29,373 nucleotides of DNA from Ruminococcus sp. (GTDB lineage: Bacteria; Bacillota; Clostridia; Oscillospirales; Ruminococcaceae): NCBI GenBank assembly GCA_003488415.1, contig DNLQ01000169.1, forward strand, positions 1-29,373, read 5' to 3'. Below are positions 25,388 to 29,373 of the stretch, in pieces (the first letter of the stretch is position 1; each line of letters starts with the position of its first letter). The translations under genes were made by a program, and so were the position numbers. The notes beneath the pieces were generated by a model that made no database searches, was not told the origin of the DNA, and saw nothing but the letters and a program-made list of their open reading frames with translations.

Positions 25388-26241
25388 AGCTGACCGCAAT
25401 AATAATGGCAGTCACCGTCCTTGCTTTCGGAAGTACAGCAACGGACTCCGGGAAGAAGGAAAAGGATGACAAGCCCATTGCGATATCTATCTCAGCCGAG
25501 GACGTCAGTCCCGGAGAAGAAGCGACGCTGAAGATAAGTCTTGACGAGAACGAAGACGGCATATCCATGCTCCGGGGCACGATACGCAGCAGCGGACTTA
25601 AACCTACAGGAGCATCCGGCGGATACATAAAGAACAATGCAGACGACCTTCTCTACAGCATAGAGGGAGACTCCATCCTGTTGGTATGGGGGAAGGGAGA
25701 CGGACGTGAGAAGCTGGACAAGGGACTGGGTTCAAGCTACTCCTACCACAACACCTGTGATGACTTTCTCACCCTGACCTACACCGTACCCGAGGATGCA
25801 GGAGAGGGAGCGGAGTACAGTTTCACCATTGAGGGTGAAATGACGGCAGTCACGGGGAAGGACAAGGAGATATCCCTGCCAGCGGAGCCGTGCAGCATCA
25901 GGGTAAAGAACAGCAGTAAGCAGGACGCAGAGAAGGAGACACAGGCGGCATTCGGCTCCGGACAGAAGCAGGAAGAAGCCGGAAAGACCTCCCCTGTCCT
26001 GGGCGGACTGCTCTTTCTTGCAGGGCTTGTTATCGGCACAGGAGCCATGCTGGTGCTGAGCCGGGTACTGAGAGGATCGGGAGGAAGTGTACCGGCAGAA
26101 CCGGTGCAGAACCAGGAGTCACAGCACGTAGTCGATATGGTAAAGCAGTACCAGAAGCTGTGTGAGGAGCACGAGGAACAGATAAACCGTGATCTGAAAA
26201 ACATCAGTTACGATCTTGGAGGAATAGATCTCCGCAGATAA
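25384..26241 (+). CDS. Type I membrane protein with cohesin-like ectodomain
   Basis: A 285-aa protein with a signal peptide (KLTAIIMAVTVLAFGSTA), an extracytoplasmic domain (about 32-173), a linker rich in Lys/Glu/Gln, one membrane helix (about 204-227) and a cytoplasmic tail ending in a helical segment (about 244-285). The ectodomain pattern is that of cohesin folds: ISAEDVSPGEEATLKISLDE at the start and FLTLTYTVPEDAGEGAEYSF near the end, matching the typical 'Gly-Asp-x-Val' opening and 'DAPAGTY' closing regions. I judge this likely but not certain; it would be a diverged single cohesin, not a cellulosomal scaffoldin array. It is coupled by ATGA overlap to the second giant ATPase and could carry a signal between that ATPase and a surface ligand. 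Confidence 0.76.
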   Translation: MKLTAIIMAVTVLAFGSTATDSGKKEKDDKPIAISISAEDVSPGEEATLKISLDENEDGISMLRGTIRSSGLKPTGASGGYIKNNADDLLYSIEGDSILLVWGKGDGREKLDKGLGSSYSYHNTCDDFLTLTYTVPEDAGEGAEYSFTIEGEMTAVTGKDKEISLPAEPCSIRVKNSSKQDAEKETQAAFGSGQKQEEAGKTSPVLGGLLFLAGLVIGTGAMLVLSRVLRGSGGSVPAEPVQNQESQHVVDMVKQYQKLCEEHEEQINRDLKNISYDLGGIDLRR

Positions 26242-26245
26242 AGGA

Positions 26246-26284
26246 AATGCCCGGAGCAGTACGAAATGAACTGCACCGGGCATT
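26246..26284. terminator. Convergent hairpin, likely bidirectional terminator
   Basis: Arms 26246-26260 and 26270-26284 pair over 15 positions (one central A-A mismatch) around a 9-base loop, with a GC-rich core GCCCGG/CCGGGC. It begins 5 bases after the cohesin-like gene's stop and ends 14 bases before the stop of the convergent zinc-ribbon gene. The flanking T content is modest on both strands (ATTATT on +, TTTCCTTT on -). Confidence 0.72.
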
Positions 26285-26297
26285 ATTCATAGACCAG

Positions 26298-27989
26298 TCA
26301 TCCGATCTGCACGGAGACAGCGCCGCTGCCGCCGTAGGACGGATCATGGGGACAAGAGTCGATATAGCTGATAACATCATCCAGACTGCTGAAGAGTCTG
26401 AAGGAGGAAGCCTCCCTCGGGATAAGCTCCTGACGTCTTCTGTTAAGTGAGAGAGAGGGATTGCCGCACAGCACATAGGCATCCTCACCCTCGCAGACCG
26501 GGCAGACGAAGATCAGCCACAGAGCGAGCTGACTGCTTTCGGGAGAGGGCTTTGTCAGGACAGCCTTGCTGGAGAGGGAAGTGACCTCCACGCTGCGTAT
26601 ATCCGGACGTGTTGCCCTGAGGAAGTGCTGAGCCTCGGTGTTCATAGCCCCGGCATAGGAAGCGGTGAGATCGGTGTTCAGATCATCCGCATCGTCCAGG
26701 GGCTCGTCGAAGTAGTCGTTGGAAACGGTGAGACTCGCACTGTTGCAGTAACAGGTGATGCCGTAGCTTGCAAGAGCCTCCGGGGAGACATCCTTGCCGT
26801 CAGCGAGCATGATGATATTGATCCTGTCGCCCTCAGCGATCCCCTCACGCTTATCGGGGACGAGGGTAAACCTTTCAAGCTGAACCTCGCTCACGGAGTC
26901 GGAGGCGAAGTAGACATTGCCCACCGGCGGATCCTTGCTGTAGAGGAAGAAGGACATATTGTCATTGGGATCCGGTTCAATGCGGTATCCGGGAGCATCG
27001 AGCACCTCGTCCCTCCACCTGAGTGACAGCACACCGCTGCCGCTTACACCGTCAACATAATAATTTGGCATGGTGATAAAAAGCGGATCCTCAGCCTCCG
27101 GGAGTCCCTTCACGGAGATCCTCAGGGGCTGGTCGCTGATCCTGTAGCCGTACTTGCTCTCCAGTCTTGAAGCGGTGCGGTCATCGGTATAAAGTGAGAT
27201 AAAAGCCTCCTCGCCGTTGGAGAGAGAGCCGACGTTGCCGGAGGAGCCGATGTTCAGTTCATACCTGCCGTCAATGACAGGCTTACCCCGGACTACGCTG
27301 AGCGTAAAGGGGAATGCCCTGTCTCTGAGCTCTGTTTTCAGGCATCCTCTGCCGTCCGAGCCCACAGCACTCACGGTAAACAGATCACCGGCTTTCAGCT
27401 CGCCGGAGGTATCAAGACCTCTGATGCGTGTAAGGCGTGTTTCGTCCTTTGAGAAGGAGATACCCGTCCTGTGGGACAGCTCCTCCACGCCTGATATGGA
27501 GATGACAGCTTCCTCGCCGTTGGAGAGCAGCTTGCTGTGATTTATCTTTCCGGTGCTTTTCAGCACAGCGGCGATGTCGTCAAAGGCAGCCTTATCGCAG
27601 TCGGTCAGAGCCTCACGGGAGTTCCTGCCGAAAACCGACCTTGCTATCTTGTCCTGGTCGATGCAGAAATCAAGCTGACCGTAGCCGTTGGTGCCGACAG
27701 TCTCCACGCTGAAGCAGTTTGTCAGATCCGGCTGACTGAGCAGGGAGCGCAGAGCGGTGAAGGTGACAAAGCAGATAAATCCGGCAACAGTGGCAGCAAT
27801 GCCTCTTTTGAGCCTGTCCAGCCTGACATCTGTGCAGAAGTTCTCCCGCCTTTTGTTCACGGGAGCGGCGGTTTTGTCCGGAGCATCTGAAAGGGAGAGT
27901 CCCATATTGACAACGGTGCCGCACCTGATGCACCTGTATCTTACAGAACCTGCTTTCTCCATATCAGTGCCGCAGTTCGGGCATTTCAT
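26298..27989 (-). CDS. Zinc-ribbon membrane protein with extracellular repeats
   Basis: A 563-aa protein with an N-terminal four-Cys zinc ribbon (CPNC at 3-6, CIRC at 20-23), a basic stretch and one membrane helix (about 63-84), then a large extracytoplasmic region. That region holds three diverged repeats of roughly 100 residues: FSVETVGTNGYGQL (93) with LSNGEEAVISI (155), FTVSAVGSDGRGCL (204) with LSNGEEAFISL (256), and FITMPNYYVDGVSGSGVL (304) with EGDRINIIML (386). This architecture (zinc ribbon, TM, G-x-G/LSNGD repeats) is common in gut Firmicutes and of unknown function. The last ~130 residues contain another CxxC pair (CPVC). GAGG precedes the ATG, and the gene has its own strong promoter. 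It converges on the NTPase operon and may be unrelated to it. Confidence 0.82.
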   Translation of the reverse strand: MKCPNCGTDMEKAGSVRYRCIRCGTVVNMGLSLSDAPDKTAAPVNKRRENFCTDVRLDRLKRGIAATVAGFICFVTFTALRSLLSQPDLTNCFSVETVGTNGYGQLDFCIDQDKIARSVFGRNSREALTDCDKAAFDDIAAVLKSTGKINHSKLLSNGEEAVISISGVEELSHRTGISFSKDETRLTRIRGLDTSGELKAGDLFTVSAVGSDGRGCLKTELRDRAFPFTLSVVRGKPVIDGRYELNIGSSGNVGSLSNGEEAFISLYTDDRTASRLESKYGYRISDQPLRISVKGLPEAEDPLFITMPNYYVDGVSGSGVLSLRWRDEVLDAPGYRIEPDPNDNMSFFLYSKDPPVGNVYFASDSVSEVQLERFTLVPDKREGIAEGDRINIIMLADGKDVSPEALASYGITCYCNSASLTVSNDYFDEPLDDADDLNTDLTASYAGAMNTEAQHFLRATRPDIRSVEVTSLSSKAVLTKPSPESSQLALWLIFVCPVCEGEDAYVLCGNPSLSLNRRRQELIPREASSFRLFSSLDDVISYIDSCPHDPSYGGSGAVSVQIG

Positions 27990-28022
27990 ATCATCGCCTC
28001 ACATTACGATATCGTTACAACT

Positions 28023-28051
28023 ATTATACCATTTTTTCTCTTGAAAGTCAA
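28023..28051 (-). promoter_or_regulatory. Extended -10 promoter of the zinc-ribbon repeat protein gene
   Basis: Read on the minus strand, TTGACT (28046-28051), a 17-base spacer and TATAAT (28023-28028) with TG one base upstream of the -10 form a near-consensus sigma-A promoter. Transcription would begin near 28016, about 27 bases before the ATG. Confidence 0.85.
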
Positions 28052-28073
28052 CACATTTCCGTCGGAATGCCCA

Positions 28074-28114
28074 TACCGGACTATACACCCCGGTACGTCC
28101 CGGATACGCACCGG
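28074..28114. promoter_or_regulatory. Cluster of CCGG-centred elements upstream of the zinc-ribbon gene
   Basis: TACCGG (28074-28079) and CCGGTA (28090-28095) form a perfect 6-base inverted repeat. Further CCGG cores lie at 28100 and 28111, giving spacings of 14, 10 and 11 bases. The cluster is about 23 bases upstream of the -35 of the zinc-ribbon gene and just past the end of the primase gene. It could be a regulator site or simply GC-rich 3' flank. Confidence 0.25.
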
Positions 28115-28164
28115 AAGGCGGAGTACAGGGGAAATACACCGTATACACCCTTTTGGGGACTTCA

Positions 28165-29373
28165 TCAGGGTTCTGCGGACAGCCTGACTGTAAGAGCGAT
28201 ACCCTGGAATCCTCTCACCTTTCTTCCGGCAGAGGAGATGATGCTGTTGGTATAGCGGATGCCGAAGCGGTCGGAGTTTGAGCGTATCCAGCATATGAAG
28301 CTGTCACGCTTCATGGCGGTGAGGGCGTTGTCGCCGCACCAGCAGGTATAGGCGTAGTAGAGGTCATTGGAGGAGACCGAGCCCTTTTCCCCGAACCTGA
28401 CCATGGAGCTTTCCTCCAGGAAGTCGAGGACGTTGCAGTTATCCCGGAAGGACTCGTCGATATTGCTCCTTGTGCGGTCTGAGACAGTGAAACGGAAGCT
28501 GTTGGCGATAAGCCGTCTGAGTCCCAGGAACATCCACAGGAAGATGCTGTCCTTTTCGGCGATGAAGCTGTCGGCAATGAATGGATCGTCTTTTCTGTCC
28601 GCAGGTCTGGGAAGAGCAGAGAGTATCAGCAGACGTCTGCGGAAGCCCTCGGTCTTGTCGTAGAGAGTCCTCGGTGAACCGTTGGCAAAGCAGAGGAAGC
28701 GTGAGTAGACCTTAGCCTGCCGGGACTGCTCTCCCTTTGCCTCCACGTCCACGGGAGTCTCGGCAGTTATCAGGTTCTTGATGATGCCGGTGGTGGAAAG
28801 GGCAGTCATCTGCATATCGTCGTCCAGCATCAGCAGTTTGTCGGTAAGGTTGAAGCGGAAGAAACGGTCTGTCTCGATGCGCTGGAAGCTGCCGGTGAGC
28901 ATGGAGGAGCCGAATATCTCCCTCAGCACCACTCCCACTCTTGACTTTCCCTCGCCGCCGGAGCCTATTATGAACATCATCTTCTGCCCTCTGGTGGACG
29001 GTATCAGGCAGTAGCCCAGGTACTCCTGGAGGGTGATGATGTCCTCCGGTGCAAGGAGCTGACCGAGGAAGTCCAGGAACTTCTCCGGCATGGGAGCGTT
29101 GGGGACATAGCGCACATTCAGACGGCTGCGGCATATGTGCTTTTTCTCCGAGAAGGAGCCGTCGGCACTGAGAGTGCCGTTGCGGACGTTTACAGTCATT
29201 TCCGGCGTTGTAAGCTCCGGTGAATAGCACAGCAGCTTCAGCGCTTCTGCGGCAGACTTTGTCCTGCCGGCGATATTGGTGGAATAGTACGGGAGTATCG
29301 CCTGGGATATGCTGTATCTCAGCCACTCCTGCTCAACCTCGCCGCCTGAGTCAAAGAACTTTCCGCCGGTGAA
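28165..29373 (-). CDS. Phage/plasmid primase-helicase, C-terminal part (5' end outside window)
   Basis: The frame is open without a stop to the right edge, giving at least 402 residues; the true start lies outside the window. It matches the C-terminal superfamily-3 helicase region of P4/D5-type phage and plasmid primases. Walker A is GSGGEGKS and Walker B is KLLMLDDD, followed about 65 residues later by the sensor-type FANGSP and then the arginine-rich GFRRRLLIL. The upstream residues seen at the edge (WLRYSISQAILPYYS) are part of the linking D5-N-like segment. The C-terminal ~70 residues (from FGEKGSVSSNDLYYAY) resemble the winged-helix DNA-binding end of these proteins. Such primases start replication of integrated or extrachromosomal elements, so the window's right end probably touches a prophage, satellite or integrative element. 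The reading frame is intact over the visible part. Confidence 0.85.
   Translation of the reverse strand, partial: FTGGKFFDSGGEVEQEWLRYSISQAILPYYSTNIAGRTKSAAEALKLLCYSPELTTPEMTVNVRNGTLSADGSFSEKKHICRSRLNVRYVPNAPMPEKFLDFLGQLLAPEDIITLQEYLGYCLIPSTRGQKMMFIIGSGGEGKSRVGVVLREIFGSSMLTGSFQRIETDRFFRFNLTDKLLMLDDDMQMTALSTTGIIKNLITAETPVDVEAKGEQSRQAKVYSRFLCFANGSPRTLYDKTEGFRRRLLILSALPRPADRKDDPFIADSFIAEKDSIFLWMFLGLRRLIANSFRFTVSDRTRSNIDESFRDNCNVLDFLEESSMVRFGEKGSVSSNDLYYAYTCWCGDNALTAMKRDSFICWIRSNSDRFGIRYTNSIISSAGRKVRGFQGIALTVRLSAEP

Noticed and set aside
28067..28255. Small + strand frame of 62 codons near the primase 3' end
   Set aside because: It overlaps the primase coding region and the promoter flank, with no ribosome binding site or recognisable product.
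1..29373. CRISPR array, tRNA, rRNA or insertion sequence
   Set aside because: No regularly spaced direct repeats with unique spacers, no cloverleaf-type sequence, and no transposase-like product were seen on either strand.

Overview
This window looks like chromosomal DNA of an anaerobic Firmicute, most likely a Ruminococcus-like member of the Clostridia (Oscillospiraceae). That placement is an inference. It rests on strong AGGAGG ribosome binding sites, near-consensus extended -10 sigma-A promoters, many Cys-lipidated lipoproteins, a bacterial C-type-lectin/SH3 lipoprotein, a cohesin-like domain, and a zinc-ribbon membrane protein with the G-x-G/LSNGE repeats common in gut Firmicutes. No rRNA, tRNA, CRISPR array or insertion sequence was seen.

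Layout. (1) 82-1071 (-): a lipoprotein with C-type lectin and SH3b domains, transcribed divergently from everything to its right. (2) 1396-12229 (+): a tightly packed nine-gene operon behind a perfect promoter. It encodes a multi-pass membrane protein, two Hsp70-like ATPases (the second with a ~240-residue N-terminal extension), a zinc-ribbon/three-helix membrane protein, a P-loop GTPase, a second GTPase-like protein with a damaged P-loop, two unrecognised proteins, and a transglutaminase-like lipoprotein. (3) 12413-26241 (+): a second operon behind a very similar promoter. It encodes a lipoprotein, a four-helix membrane protein, and then two rounds of the same three-gene set: a possible tubulin/FtsZ-like protein (621 and 422 aa), a very large actin/Hsp70-fold (ASKHA) ATPase (1190 and 1033 aa), and a single-pass membrane protein (238 and 285 aa; the second carries a cohesin-like ectodomain). 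(4) 26298-27989 (-): a convergent zinc-ribbon/TM/repeat protein, separated by a hairpin that could terminate both sides. (5) 28165-29373 (-): the C-terminal part of a phage/plasmid-type primase-helicase, open to the right edge, pointing to a mobile element there.

How the genes may work together. Both + strand operons are dominated by nucleotide-driven switch proteins in paralogous pairs: two Hsp70-like, two GTPase-like, two tubulin-like candidates and two giant ASKHA proteins. They are accompanied by lipoproteins, multi-pass proteins and bitopic anchors. The simplest reading is one large envelope-spanning apparatus in which NTPases on the cytoplasmic side drive or gate membrane and surface components. 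I recognise no described system with this gene set. No nuclease, toxin, pore or protease effector is evident, so defence, envelope assembly/surveillance and cytoskeletal roles all remain open.

Composition changes along the window. Sampled coding lines are about 40% G+C in the first giant ATPase gene (17.6 kb) and about 55% in its paralogue (24.0 kb). The two module copies are therefore either old duplicates or have different histories.
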